From NCBI RefSeq assembly GCF_000725485.1, contig NZ_JOAG01000018.1:110703-174702 (forward strand): DNA of 64,000 bases, in the 5' to 3' direction. The translations under genes and the position numbers were made by a program. The notes below the pieces were generated by a model. That model made no database searches, had not been told where the DNA came from, and saw nothing but the letters and a program-made list of their open reading frames with translations. The DNA comes from Nonomuraea candida (GTDB taxonomy: Bacteria; Actinomycetota; Actinomycetes; Streptosporangiales; Streptosporangiaceae). Shown piece by piece: positions 1 through 8,371 of the stretch (its first letter is position 1; each line of letters opens with the position of its first letter).

Positions 1-1
1 G

Positions 2-703
2 GGCCCGCCCGGCTGCCTGGGCCGCCTGCCGGAGGGCGTGCACATCCTCGACCCCTCGACCGGCAGGCCGTGCCCGCCGGCCCGGATCGAGGACGGCCGC
101 CTGCTCAACCCGGACGAGGCCGTCGGCGAGCTGGTCAACACGGCCGGGCTCGGACTGTTCGAGGGCTACTACAACGACCCGGACGCCGACGCCGAGCGGG
201 TCAGGAACGGCGCGTTCTGGTCCGGCGACCTGGCGTACAGGGACGCCGCCGGTCACGTCTTCTTCGCCGGCCGGGGCACCGAGCGGCTGCGCGTCGACGG
301 CGAGAACCTGGCGGTGGCGCCCATCGAGGCGGCGTTGCGGGAGTTCGGCGGGGTGGTGGAGGCGGCGGTGTACCCGGTGCCCGATCCGGCGGCCGGCGAT
401 CGGGTCATGGCGGCGCTGGTGCTGGAGGGGGGCTTCGACGCGGCGGCCTTCGCGGGGTTCCTGGCCGGCCGCCGCGATCTGGGCGCCAAGTCCTTACCCC
501 GCTATATCCGCCTTTGTCGGGAGTTGCCCATGACGCCCTCGCACAAGGTCATCAAGCGCGGGCTCGCCCGCCAGGCGTGGCGCACCGCCGACCCGGTCTG
601 GTGGCGCGCCCCCGACGGGTTCCGCCTCCTGACCGAGGAGGACGTGAAGGGCATCGAGGAGGAGTTCGTACGGCACGGCAGGCAACACCTCTTGGAGACG
701 TAG
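2..703 (+). CDS. Acyl-CoA synthetase, C-terminal part (FadD17-like)
   Basis: This is the 3' part of an AMP-forming acyl-CoA ligase gene whose start lies before the window; the frame is open from base 2. Visible are the adenylate-forming core (motif GDLAYRD), the hinge region (GRGTERLRVDGENLA) followed by PIEAAL, and the C-terminal lid with the expected catalytic lysine in PSHKVIKR. Family enzymes activate a fatty or steroid side-chain acid with ATP and CoA in the cytosol. Its stop codon overlaps the GTG of the next gene by one base, so it is the upstream member of the steroid side-chain operon, and a FadD17-type side-chain ligase is the natural guess. A general fatty-acid ligase cannot be excluded from this fragment. 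Confidence 0.82.
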   Translation, partial: GPPGCLGRLPEGVHILDPSTGRPCPPARIEDGRLLNPDEAVGELVNTAGLGLFEGYYNDPDADAERVRNGAFWSGDLAYRDAAGHVFFAGRGTERLRVDGENLAVAPIEAALREFGGVVEAAVYPVPDPAAGDRVMAALVLEGGFDAAAFAGFLAGRRDLGAKSLPRYIRLCRELPMTPSHKVIKRGLARQAWRTADPVWWRAPDGFRLLTEEDVKGIEEEFVRHGRQHLLET

Positions 704-1698
704 TGGACTTCAACCTGAACGAGATCCAGCAGGATCTGAAGAAGCTGGCCGCCGAGGTCCTCGCCAGGGAAGGCGGGGAGGAGCGGTTGTGGCAGGCCGG
801 GCTGATGGGCGTGTGCGTGCCGGAGGAGGCGGGCGGCGCCGGGCTCGGGCCGGTGGAGCTGGCCGTGGTGCTGCGCGAGGTGGGCGCCCGGGCGGCCATG
901 GTGCCCGCGCTGCCGACGCTGGCGGCCACGCTGATCCTGGCCCGCCACGGCACCCCGGAGCAGCAGCGGCGCGTCGCCGGCCGCCTCACGCTCGCCCTGC
1001 GCGAGCCCGGCCGTGACCTCGCCGACCCGCCCACCACCACGGCCCGCCCGCCCTCGCCCGCGGCGCAGGCCGCCCAAGAGGCGTGGCGGGTGAGCGGGCG
1101 GAAGGTGTCGGTGCCGTATCCGGGGCCGGAGACGCTGGTCACCGCGGACGAGGGGCTGTTCCTGGTGGCGTCGCCGGTCATGACGGCCGAGTTCACCTCG
1201 ACGGGGGAGCCGGCCGCCACGGTCGTGCTCGACGACACGCCCGCCGAACGCGTGGCGGGCCCCGAGGCGGTCGCCGACGCGCGGCAGGTCTTCACGGCGG
1301 CGGTCGCGGCCCAGGCCAGTGGCGTGCTGGCCGGGGCGCTGGAGCTGACCACCGCGCACATCAGGCAGCGGCGGCAGTTCGGGCGGGCGCTGGCCGAGTT
1401 CCAGGCGGTGACGATGCAGATCGCCGACGTCTACATCGCCGGCCGGGCGCTGGACGTGGCCATGTGGTCGGGGGCCTGGCGGCTGGGCGAGGGGCTGCCG
1501 GCCGAGCAGGACCTGGCGCTGGCGGCGTACCACGCGGGTGAGGCGCTCAAGGCGCTGCACACCTGCCAGCACCTGCACGGCGGGCTCGGGCTCGACGTGA
1601 CCTACCCGCTGCACCGCTACTTCGCCCAGGCCAAGCACCTGTCCCACCTGCTCGGCGGCGCCGACGCCCAGCTCGACCTGATCGGAGCGCGTCTCTGA
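703..1698 (+). CDS. fadE28: Acyl-CoA dehydrogenase, FadE28-like (ChsE1 subunit)
   Basis: The protein has 331 residues, shorter than classical acyl-CoA dehydrogenases and close to mycobacterial FadE28. The N-terminal helical domain is followed by a shortened beta domain and a well kept C-terminal domain (RQRRQFGRALAEFQAV; QHLHGGLGLDVTYPLHRYF). Family knowledge: FadE28 pairs with FadE29 as an alpha2beta2 flavoenzyme that desaturates the three-carbon side chain of 3-oxo-pregnene-20-carboxyl-CoA, with the active site shared between subunits. The GTG start overlaps the preceding TAG (TAGTG), and its own TGA overlaps the ATG of the next gene, so the two subunits are translationally coupled. Assignment rests on order and length as well as motifs. 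Confidence 0.85.
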   Translation: MDFNLNEIQQDLKKLAAEVLAREGGEERLWQAGLMGVCVPEEAGGAGLGPVELAVVLREVGARAAMVPALPTLAATLILARHGTPEQQRRVAGRLTLALREPGRDLADPPTTTARPPSPAAQAAQEAWRVSGRKVSVPYPGPETLVTADEGLFLVASPVMTAEFTSTGEPAATVVLDDTPAERVAGPEAVADARQVFTAAVAAQASGVLAGALELTTAHIRQRRQFGRALAEFQAVTMQIADVYIAGRALDVAMWSGAWRLGEGLPAEQDLALAAYHAGEALKALHTCQHLHGGLGLDVTYPLHRYFAQAKHLSHLLGGADAQLDLIGARL

Positions 1699-2852
1699 TG
1701 CTCATCGACCTGACCCCGGAGCAGCGCAGGCTCCGGGACGAACTGCGCGAGTACTTCGGGAGCTGCCTGTCGGCCGCCGATCGCGCCAAGATCGCCGAGG
1801 ACCCGTTCGGCGAGGCGTACATGGAGCACTGCCGCCGCCTCGGACGGGACGGCAAGCTGGGGCTCGGCTGGCCCAAGGAGTACGGCGGAGGCGGCTACGG
1901 CCCCCTGGAGCAGCAGATCTTCGCCAACGAGATCGCCCGCGCCGGAGTGCCGTACCCCATCATCACGGTGCAGACCGTCGGGCCGACGCTCATGCAGTAC
2001 GGCACCGAGGAGCAGAAGAAGGCGTTCCTGCCGCGCATCCTGGCCGGCGAGTGCCACTTCGCGATCGGCTACAGCGAGCCGGAGGCGGGCACCGACCTGG
2101 CCTCGCTGCGCACCACGGCGGTGCTCGACGGTGATCACTACGTCGTCAACGGCCAGAAGATCTTCACCAGCGGGGCCCACTACGCGCAGCACATCTGGCT
2201 GGCCGCGCGGACGAACCCCGAGGCCAGGAAGCACAAGGGCATCACCATGATGATCGTCGACACCGACGACCCCGGCTTCTCCTGGACCCCGATCGTCACC
2301 ATGGACGGCCGCCACCACACCAACGCCACCTACTACTCCGACGTGCGCGTGCCGGTGAACAGGGTGGTCGGCGAGGTGGACCGGGGCTGGGACCTGATCG
2401 TCAACCAGCTCAACCACGAACGCGTCACGCTCGGCCCGGCGGGCAACCTGGGCCAGACCTACGACCGGTTCCACGCCTGGGCCACCCGCACGGGGCTGGA
2501 CGCCGAGCCCGACGTGCGGCGGGCGCTGGCGCGGGTGTGGGCGGCCTTCCGGACGAACGAGCTGCTCAACTGGCAGGTGGCCGCCAACATGGACCTCGGC
2601 TGGCTGGGCGCGCCCGACGCCTCCGCCACCAAGATCTACGGCTCCGAGCGCATGCAGGAGGCCGGCAGGATCGTGGGGGACGTCCTGGCCAGGTACGGCG
2701 ACCCGTCCGACCCTGAGACGGCCGAGTTCGTCGAGCGGCTGGACCACGGGGTGAAGGGGGCGGTCGTGCTGACGTTCGGCGGCGGGGTGAACGAGGTGCA
2801 GCGCGAGCTGATCGCCATGCTCGGCCTGAACCTGCCGAGGCCGCCGCGATGA
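1698..2852 (+). CDS. fadE29: Acyl-CoA dehydrogenase, FadE29-like (ChsE2 subunit)
   Basis: This is a full-length 384-residue acyl-CoA dehydrogenase. The FAD/substrate-binding segment GYSEPEAGTDLASLRT and the following VVNGQKIFTSGA are typical of the family, and NHERVTL near residue 240 carries a plausible catalytic glutamate. The length is close to mycobacterial FadE29. With the preceding short subunit it should form the heterotetramer that introduces the C17(20) or side-chain double bond in cholesterol degradation. The ATG is embedded in TGATG of the preceding gene, and the next gene starts inside its last codons (ATGA), so stoichiometric translation is expected. Confidence 0.88.
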   Translation: MLIDLTPEQRRLRDELREYFGSCLSAADRAKIAEDPFGEAYMEHCRRLGRDGKLGLGWPKEYGGGGYGPLEQQIFANEIARAGVPYPIITVQTVGPTLMQYGTEEQKKAFLPRILAGECHFAIGYSEPEAGTDLASLRTTAVLDGDHYVVNGQKIFTSGAHYAQHIWLAARTNPEARKHKGITMMIVDTDDPGFSWTPIVTMDGRHHTNATYYSDVRVPVNRVVGEVDRGWDLIVNQLNHERVTLGPAGNLGQTYDRFHAWATRTGLDAEPDVRRALARVWAAFRTNELLNWQVAANMDLGWLGAPDASATKIYGSERMQEAGRIVGDVLARYGDPSDPETAEFVERLDHGVKGAVVLTFGGGVNEVQRELIAMLGLNLPRPPR

Positions 2853-3784
2853 CCGGGAGCGCGAAGAACGCCGACGAGGAGCTGCGCGAGCTGGCGGCCA
2901 AGCAGGTGGCGCTGGGCGAGGTGCGCGGCGCTCCGGCCGCCGACCCCGTGAACGTCCCCATGATCAGGCACTGGCTGGCCGCCATGGGCGACGAGAACCC
3001 GGTCTATCTCGAACAGGGCCTGGCCCCGCCCACGATGGCCCAGGTGTGGACGATGCCGGGGCTGAGCCGGGGGCCGAAGGAGCGCTCGCCGGTGGACGAC
3101 ATGATGACCGCGCTCAACGGGCACGGCTACACGGGCGTGGTGGCCACGAACTGCGAGCAGACCTACCACCGGTACGTACGCGTCGGGGAGCTGCTCACCC
3201 CCGCCACCAGGTTCTCCGGCCTGGCGGGCCCGAAGCGGACGGCTCTCGGCGTCGGCTACTTCGCCACGTGGCACATCACCTGGTACAGCGGGGACGACGA
3301 GCCGGTCGCCGAGATGATGTTCCGTGTCCTGAAATTTCGCCCACCACAAAAGACAGAGCCGCAGGAGCAGGCGGCGGAGCTGCCGCCGTACCCCCTGCAG
3401 CCCGCCGTCAACCAGGACACCGCGTTCTTCTGGGACGGCGCCGGCCAGGGCGAGCTGCGCATCCAGTCCTGCGCCGACTGCGGCGAGCTGCGCCACCCGC
3501 CCGGCCCGCTCTGCCCCCGCTGCCGCTCGGCCGAGCGCACCCACCGGGTCGCGAGCGGCACGGGCACCCTGTTCAGCTACGTCGTGCACCACCACCCGCC
3601 CGTGCCGGGGCGGGAGACGCCGTTCGTGGTGGGGGTGGTGGAACTGCCGGAAGGCGTACGGATCGTGGGCAACGTCGTGGACTGCCCCATCGAGGAAGTG
3701 AGGATCGGCATGCCGCTGCGCGTGACCTACCGCCGGATGGACGACCGGCTCGTGCTGCCCATGTGGGCCCCGGAGGGGCGATGA
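2849..3784 (+). CDS. chsH2: MaoC/DUF35 fusion, ChsH2-like enoyl-CoA hydratase subunit
   Basis: The 311-residue protein has an N-terminal MaoC-like hot-dog domain (about 10-165) and a C-terminal DUF35 OB-fold (about 180-305) that opens with a zinc ribbon: CADC and CPRC separated by ten residues (C-x2-C-x10-C-x2-C). This two-domain layout and length are those of ChsH2 in the igr operon. In that system ChsH2 and ChsH1 hydrate the side-chain enoyl-CoA, and the DUF35 domain docks the aldolase Ltp2. The start overlaps fadE29 by four bases (ATGA) and the end overlaps chsH1 in the same way. The linker between the domains (KFRPPQKTEPQ) is locally AT-richer than its surroundings. Confidence 0.88.
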   Translation: MTGSAKNADEELRELAAKQVALGEVRGAPAADPVNVPMIRHWLAAMGDENPVYLEQGLAPPTMAQVWTMPGLSRGPKERSPVDDMMTALNGHGYTGVVATNCEQTYHRYVRVGELLTPATRFSGLAGPKRTALGVGYFATWHITWYSGDDEPVAEMMFRVLKFRPPQKTEPQEQAAELPPYPLQPAVNQDTAFFWDGAGQGELRIQSCADCGELRHPPGPLCPRCRSAERTHRVASGTGTLFSYVVHHHPPVPGRETPFVVGVVELPEGVRIVGNVVDCPIEEVRIGMPLRVTYRRMDDRLVLPMWAPEGR

Positions 3785-4158
3785 TCGGCGCCGCGCTGCC
3801 CGAGCTGTCCATCGACCTCACGCCCACCCTGGTCATCTCCACGGCCCTGGCCACCATGGACCACACCCCCGTGCACCACGACACCGCGCTCGCCCGCGCC
3901 CAGGGCTCCAAGGACATCTTCCTCAACATCCTGACCACGATGGGCCTGGTCGAGCGCTACGTCACCGACTGGGCGGGCCCCCGCGCCGTCATCAGGGGCA
4001 TCGACGTCAGGCTCGGCGTGCCCGCGTACGCGGGCGACCGCCTCACCTTCAGCGGCACCGTCGTGTCCGACGCCGGCGACCTGCTCAAGGTCGAGGTGCG
4101 CGGCAGGGTGAGCCTGGGCGACCACGCCACCGGCACCGTCACGCTGGAGGGCCGATGA
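3781..4158 (+). CDS. chsH1: MaoC-like hydratase, ChsH1-like subunit
   Basis: The protein is a 125-residue single hot-dog domain. The MaoC catalytic Asp-x4-His pair is visible as D27 and H32 in MDHTPVHHD, so this subunit, not ChsH2, should carry the catalytic residues. In the known pathway ChsH1-ChsH2 adds water to the C17(20) enoyl-CoA to give the 17-hydroxy thioester cleaved by Ltp2. The gene overlaps its neighbours by four bases on both sides, consistent with assembly of a ChsH1-ChsH2-Ltp2 complex from one transcript. Its length is close to the roughly 129 residues of the mycobacterial protein. Confidence 0.87.
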   Translation: MIGAALPELSIDLTPTLVISTALATMDHTPVHHDTALARAQGSKDIFLNILTTMGLVERYVTDWAGPRAVIRGIDVRLGVPAYAGDRLTFSGTVVSDAGDLLKVEVRGRVSLGDHATGTVTLEGR

Positions 4159-5318
4159 AGGGGAAGACGGCGGTCGCGGGCATCGGGGCCACCGAGTTCA
4201 GCAAGCGGTCGGGCCGCTCGGAGCTGCGGCTGGCGGCCGAGGCCGTGCTGGCGGCGCTGGACGACGCGGGCCTGTCGCCCGCCGACGTGGACGGCCTGGT
4301 CACCTACACCCAGGACACCAACCAGGAGATCGCCGTGGCCAGGGAGACCGGCATCGGCGAGCTGACCTTCTTCTCCCGCGTCGAGTACGGCGGCGGCGCG
4401 GCCTGCGGCACCGTCGCGCACGCCGCCATGGCCGTGGCCACCGGCGCGGCCCGCACGGTCGTCTGCTACCGGGCCTTCAACGAGCGTTCCGGCCACCGCT
4501 TCGGCCGGCCGAACGCGGACCTGACCGGCCGGCCCACCTCCCAGGGCCTGGAGATGAGCTGGCACGTGCCGTACGGGCTGATGACGCCGGCCGCCTGGGT
4601 GGCCATGTTCGCCCGCCGCTACATGCATGTCCACGGCGCGACCTCCGAGGACTTCGGCCGGGTGGCGGTGGCGATGCGCAGGCACGCGGCCACCAACCCG
4701 GCCGCCTGGTTCCACGGCCGGCCCATCACGCTGGCGGAGCACCAGGCGTCCCGGTGGATCGTGGAGCCGCTGCACCTGCTCGACTGCTGCCAGGAGAGCG
4801 ACGGCGCGGTGGCCCTGGTCGTGACCTCCGCCGAACGCGCCCGCGACCTGCGCCGGTCCCCGGCGCTGATCTCCGCAGCGGCCCAGGGCGCCGGGGCCGG
4901 GCAGATGATGATGACCAGCTACTACCGCGACGACCTGACCGGCCTGCCGGAGATGTCCGTCGTCGGCCGCCGGCTCTGGGAGCTCTCCGGCCTCACGCCC
5001 GCGGACATCCAGACGGCCATCCTGTACGACCACTTCACCCCGTTCGTCCTGACCCAGCTCGAAGAGCTCGGCTTCTGCGGGCGCGGCGAGGCTCCGGGCT
5101 TCCTCGCGGACGGGGGCATCGAGCTGGACGGCCGCCTTCCGGTCAACCCGCACGGGGGGCAGCTCGGGGAGGCGTACATCCACGGCATGAACGGCATCGC
5201 CGAGGCCGTCCGCCAGATCAGGGGCACCGCCGCCAACCAGCTCCCCGGCGTCGAGAACGTCCTCGTGACGGCCGGAACCGGCGTGCCCACCAGCGGCCTG
5301 ATCCTGTCGGCGAGCTGA
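4155..5318 (+). CDS. ltp2: Ltp2-like steroid side-chain aldolase (thiolase fold)
   Basis: The 387-residue thiolase-fold protein belongs to the lipid-transfer/aldolase group. It keeps the signature NPHGGQLGEAYIHG near the C-terminus and YGLMTPAAWVAMFARRYMHVHG in the middle. Ltp2 catalyses retro-aldol cleavage of the 17-hydroxy-20-carboxyl-CoA intermediate to a 17-ketosteroid and propionyl-CoA, using tyrosines instead of the thiolase cysteine. It is the last gene of the overlapping series. The gene order fadE28-fadE29-chsH2-chsH1-ltp2 matches the igr operon. A short gap then separates it from a convergent gene. I see no obvious terminator hairpin. Confidence 0.88.
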   Translation: MKGKTAVAGIGATEFSKRSGRSELRLAAEAVLAALDDAGLSPADVDGLVTYTQDTNQEIAVARETGIGELTFFSRVEYGGGAACGTVAHAAMAVATGAARTVVCYRAFNERSGHRFGRPNADLTGRPTSQGLEMSWHVPYGLMTPAAWVAMFARRYMHVHGATSEDFGRVAVAMRRHAATNPAAWFHGRPITLAEHQASRWIVEPLHLLDCCQESDGAVALVVTSAERARDLRRSPALISAAAQGAGAGQMMMTSYYRDDLTGLPEMSVVGRRLWELSGLTPADIQTAILYDHFTPFVLTQLEELGFCGRGEAPGFLADGGIELDGRLPVNPHGGQLGEAYIHGMNGIAEAVRQIRGTAANQLPGVENVLVTAGTGVPTSGLILSAS

Positions 5319-5357
5319 CGCCGGCGCCCGAACCGAGACGGGTCCGCCGGAAGGGGG

Positions 5358-7019
5358 TCACGGGTCCACGAAGATCGGCATGGAGAAGAACACGATCATC
5401 GCGATCGCCACGCAGAGCAGGAACCCGGCCACCTCCCAGACCCAGTCGTGGTGGCGGTCCTTGCGGCGCTTGGTCTTCTTCGGAGGGCGCGCGGACTCGG
5501 GGCGGCGCTTGGGAGCGGGACGGGCCCGCACCGGCCGCGGCGCCAGCACTGAGGACGCGGCAGAGCCGGCCACCCTGTCCCGGAACCCGTCGCCGGCCTC
5601 GCCCTTCCGCGCCTCCTTCGGGCCCTTGCGCGGCTCCGGCCGGTCCCGGTGTGACTCCTTCGGGTTCTCGCGTCGCTCGGGGAGCCGGTAGACGGGCTCG
5701 GCGGCCGGCTTCTCGCGCGGCTGGAACAGCGGGGCCGCCGGAGCGCGAACCGGCTCCTCCGCCCGCGACGGCCGCCGCGACCCGGCCCCCGCCTCCCGCC
5801 GCGGCTCAGACCGGATCTCGGGCCGGGTCTCCCGGAGGAACTCCTCCGGGGCCGGCTGGGGATCGAGTGGCGGCAGGCGCCGCCCGTCCCCTCCCTCCGC
5901 CGCCCGCCCCGGCGGGGGGAGGGGACGGGCGGGCCCCTTGTGGACGAGCACGTCACCCGTCATGTACGGATCGGGCGCGTCCTTCGGCAGGATCACGTCG
6001 CCCGTCGCGAACGGCTCGGCCGCCGTCGGCTCCGGCGCCGCCATGAAGAACGGCCGCTCCCGGGGCGCCTCCCCCAGCGGGTCACGGAGCGGCACTCCCG
6101 GATCGCGGAGCGGCACGCGCGGATCGCGGAGCGGCAGGCCAGGGTCGCGAGCCGGCAGGCCGGACTGCCAGGCAGGTCGCGCCGCGTCGTGCAGCGGCAG
6201 GCCCGGGTCCAGGATGTCGCGGGGCGGCGGCATCCCGTCGCGCAGCTTCGGCATCGGGGCCGTGGTCGCCTCGTGCTCGGCCACCCGGCCGGACGAGGGC
6301 GGCGTCAGCAGCTCGGTGGGGAAGATGACGGTGCTGGTCGCCGGATCGGCCTCGGCCAGCGGCTGCGGCCACACCGGCGGGCTGGGCCAGCGCGGCTTGA
6401 CGAACAGCGGCGCGGGCGCGGCCGTACGGGAGCCGGCGAAGTGGATGCGCAGCGCCCCGGGCGGCTGCGGCCACGGCAGCCGGCCGAGGACGTCACGCAG
6501 CGGCGCCACCCCCAGCGCGCCGTAGACGTCGGCCACCGGCTTGGGCACGCGGATGCCGGTCGAGGCCAGCGCCGCCCCCAGCGACTGCCTGAACCGGTGC
6601 CCCGCCCCCACCGCCAGCTCCTCCGCGGTGTCGGGCGCGACGTCGAGCACCCACGCCAGCTCGGCCTTGCTCAGCCCGCACACGGCGCACAGCACCAGCA
6701 CCTCGCGCTGGTGGGGCCGCAGCTCGCGCAGGGAGCGCTCGACGAGCGCGGTGGCGGGGTCGATGAGCGGATCGACGGCGGGCGGCGCGTAGACGACGTC
6801 GCGCCGGTGGATCTCGCGGCGGGCGAAGGCGTAGAGCGCGGCGCGCGGCGGCGCGGTGGCCGCCGGGACGCCGCCGAGCACGGCCACCAGCACGTCGGAC
6901 GCCGAGCCGAGGTCGCCGAGCTGGTCGGCGCAGTACGCGAACAACCCGGCGGCGTGGAGGTCGTAGAGCTCTGCGATCAGTTCGGCGCGCTGGCGCTGAT
7001 CGGTGAGCGGCTGAGACAC
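5358..7019 (-). CDS. Sigma-70-like regulator with C-terminal membrane anchor
   Basis: Read from GTG 7019 (AGAGGA lies about 8 bases upstream) the protein has 553 residues. Residues 1-190 resemble an ECF-type sigma factor: a region-2-like start (AELYDLHAAGLFAYC) and a region-4 helix-turn-helix (LRPHQREVLVL, LSKAELAWVLDV). A long Pro/Arg/Asp-rich segment follows, containing a heptad repeat (PLRDPRV, PLRDPGV, PLRDPLG), then a Lys/Arg-rich stretch and a single hydrophobic helix at about 530-550, two or three residues from the end. This suggests a tail-anchored cytoplasmic regulator rather than a freely diffusing sigma factor. An upstream ATG at 7112 lacks a ribosome site. It is divergent from the osmoprotectant operon, but a functional link is only inferred. 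Confidence 0.7.
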   Translation of the reverse strand: MSQPLTDQRQRAELIAELYDLHAAGLFAYCADQLGDLGSASDVLVAVLGGVPAATAPPRAALYAFARREIHRRDVVYAPPAVDPLIDPATALVERSLRELRPHQREVLVLCAVCGLSKAELAWVLDVAPDTAEELAVGAGHRFRQSLGAALASTGIRVPKPVADVYGALGVAPLRDVLGRLPWPQPPGALRIHFAGSRTAAPAPLFVKPRWPSPPVWPQPLAEADPATSTVIFPTELLTPPSSGRVAEHEATTAPMPKLRDGMPPPRDILDPGLPLHDAARPAWQSGLPARDPGLPLRDPRVPLRDPGVPLRDPLGEAPRERPFFMAAPEPTAAEPFATGDVILPKDAPDPYMTGDVLVHKGPARPLPPPGRAAEGGDGRRLPPLDPQPAPEEFLRETRPEIRSEPRREAGAGSRRPSRAEEPVRAPAAPLFQPREKPAAEPVYRLPERRENPKESHRDRPEPRKGPKEARKGEAGDGFRDRVAGSAASSVLAPRPVRARPAPKRRPESARPPKKTKRRKDRHHDWVWEVAGFLLCVAIAMIVFFSMPIFVDP

Positions 7020-7181
7020 GGGCCGATCCTCTTGCTGGGTGCGGACGCTGAGGGGTGAGGGGCGCGTCAGGAGTTCGTGGGCTGATGCGTCAGGAATTGT
7101 GAGGGTAATCATGCCAACACCGCGTGGTCCGGCGCACTACCAGATCCAGATTTGGTGTGAATCTCCCTGGTCAAGTGAAGC

Positions 7182-7205
7182 GTTTAAGGGATGCCCGAGG
7201 GGACA
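7182..7205 (+). promoter_or_regulatory. Possible SigB-type promoter of the osmoprotectant operon
   Basis: GTTT at 7182-7185 and GGGACA at 7200-7205 are separated by 14 bases, resembling the general-stress SigB/SigF pattern (GNNT, about 15 bases, GGGTAC). It lies about 105 bases before the start of the ATPase gene. SigB controls osmotic stress in related bacteria, which would suit an osmoprotectant importer. The -10 match is imperfect. Confidence 0.3.
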
Positions 7206-7309
7206 AAGGGGTTTCTGCCGCCGTAGTCTGTGGGGTCAAGAGAGATCATGCGGTGGTCGTGGCAGGGGGCTGCGGCCCTGCCACCGAAGCCCGAAGCGAG
7301 AGATCGCGC

Positions 7310-8371
7310 GTGATCACATTCGAGTCTGTCACCAAACGTTATCCGGACGGGACCGTCGCCGTTGACCGCCTCAGCCTCGAGGCGCCCACCGGCGAGATCA
7401 CCGTGCTCGTGGGGCCGTCCGGCTGCGGGAAGACGACCTCCCTGCGGATGATCAACCGGATGATCGACGCCACGGAGGGCCGCATCCTGCTCGACGGCGA
7501 GCCGGTGCAGGGCATCGACCCGCCGACGCTGCGGCGCGGCATCGGATACGTCATCCAGCAGGCCGGGCTCTTCCCCCACAGAAAGATCGTCGACAACGTC
7601 GCGACCGTCCCCTACCTGCTCGGCTGGGACCGCAAGAAGGCCCGGGGCAGGGCGATGGAGCTGCTGGAGCGCGTCGGGCTGGACCCGGCGCTGGCCCGGC
7701 GCTACCCCTTCCAGCTCTCGGGCGGGCAGCAGCAGCGGGTGGGCGTGGCCAGGGCGCTGGCCGCCGACCCGCCCGTGCTGCTGATGGACGAGCCGTTCAG
7801 CGCCGTCGACCCCATCGTGCGCACCAACCTCCAGGACGAGCTGCTGCGGCTGCAGAGCGAGCTGAACAAGACGATCGTGTTCGTCACCCACGACATCGAC
7901 GAGGCCATCAAGCTCGGCGACCGCGTCGCGGTGCTGCGCGTGGGCGGCACGCTGGCCCAGGTCGCCGACCCCAAGACGCTGCTGTCGGAGCCGGCCGACG
8001 ACTTCGTGCGCGAGTTCCTCGGGCACGACCGGGGCATCAGGCGGCTGCAGTTCGTCTCCACGGAGGCGCTGCGGCTGCGCACTGACCTGACCGTGCCCGA
8101 GGGCGGCGCCGGGGGCGCGTCCGGCGAGCCGTGGCTGCTGGTCGTGACCGGCGACGGCCGGCCCGTGGGCTGGCGCTCGGGGGAGCGGCCGGGCGAGCTG
8201 GAGCCGTACGGGACGTTCGTGCACGGGCGCGACAGCATGCGCACGGCCCTCGACGCGGCGCTGTTGTCGCCGTCGGGCTGCGCGGTGGCCGTGGACGAGG
8301 AGGGCAGGGTCGTCGGCGTGGCCACCAGGCGGGCACTGGACGAGGCGCTGGCGGAGGCGGCAGATGGGTGA
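7310..8371 (+). CDS. Osmoprotectant ABC transporter ATPase (OpuCA/ProV-like)
   Basis: The 353-residue ATPase starts at GTG 7310, chosen because GAGAG lies about 8 bases upstream and homology begins there (ITFESVTKRYPDG). Walker A is GPSGCGKTT (35-43), the signature is LSGGQQQ, Walker B is VLLMDEPF and the switch histidine lies in FVTHD. The C-terminal 110 residues form a CBS-like regulatory region, as in OpuCA/ProV. Family role: it drives uptake of glycine betaine, carnitine, choline or similar solutes. The stop overlaps the first permease start by eight bases. Together with two permeases and a binding lipoprotein it forms a complete importer. Confidence 0.9.
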   Translation: MITFESVTKRYPDGTVAVDRLSLEAPTGEITVLVGPSGCGKTTSLRMINRMIDATEGRILLDGEPVQGIDPPTLRRGIGYVIQQAGLFPHRKIVDNVATVPYLLGWDRKKARGRAMELLERVGLDPALARRYPFQLSGGQQQRVGVARALAADPPVLLMDEPFSAVDPIVRTNLQDELLRLQSELNKTIVFVTHDIDEAIKLGDRVAVLRVGGTLAQVADPKTLLSEPADDFVREFLGHDRGIRRLQFVSTEALRLRTDLTVPEGGAGGASGEPWLLVVTGDGRPVGWRSGERPGELEPYGTFVHGRDSMRTALDAALLSPSGCAVAVDEEGRVVGVATRRALDEALAEAADG

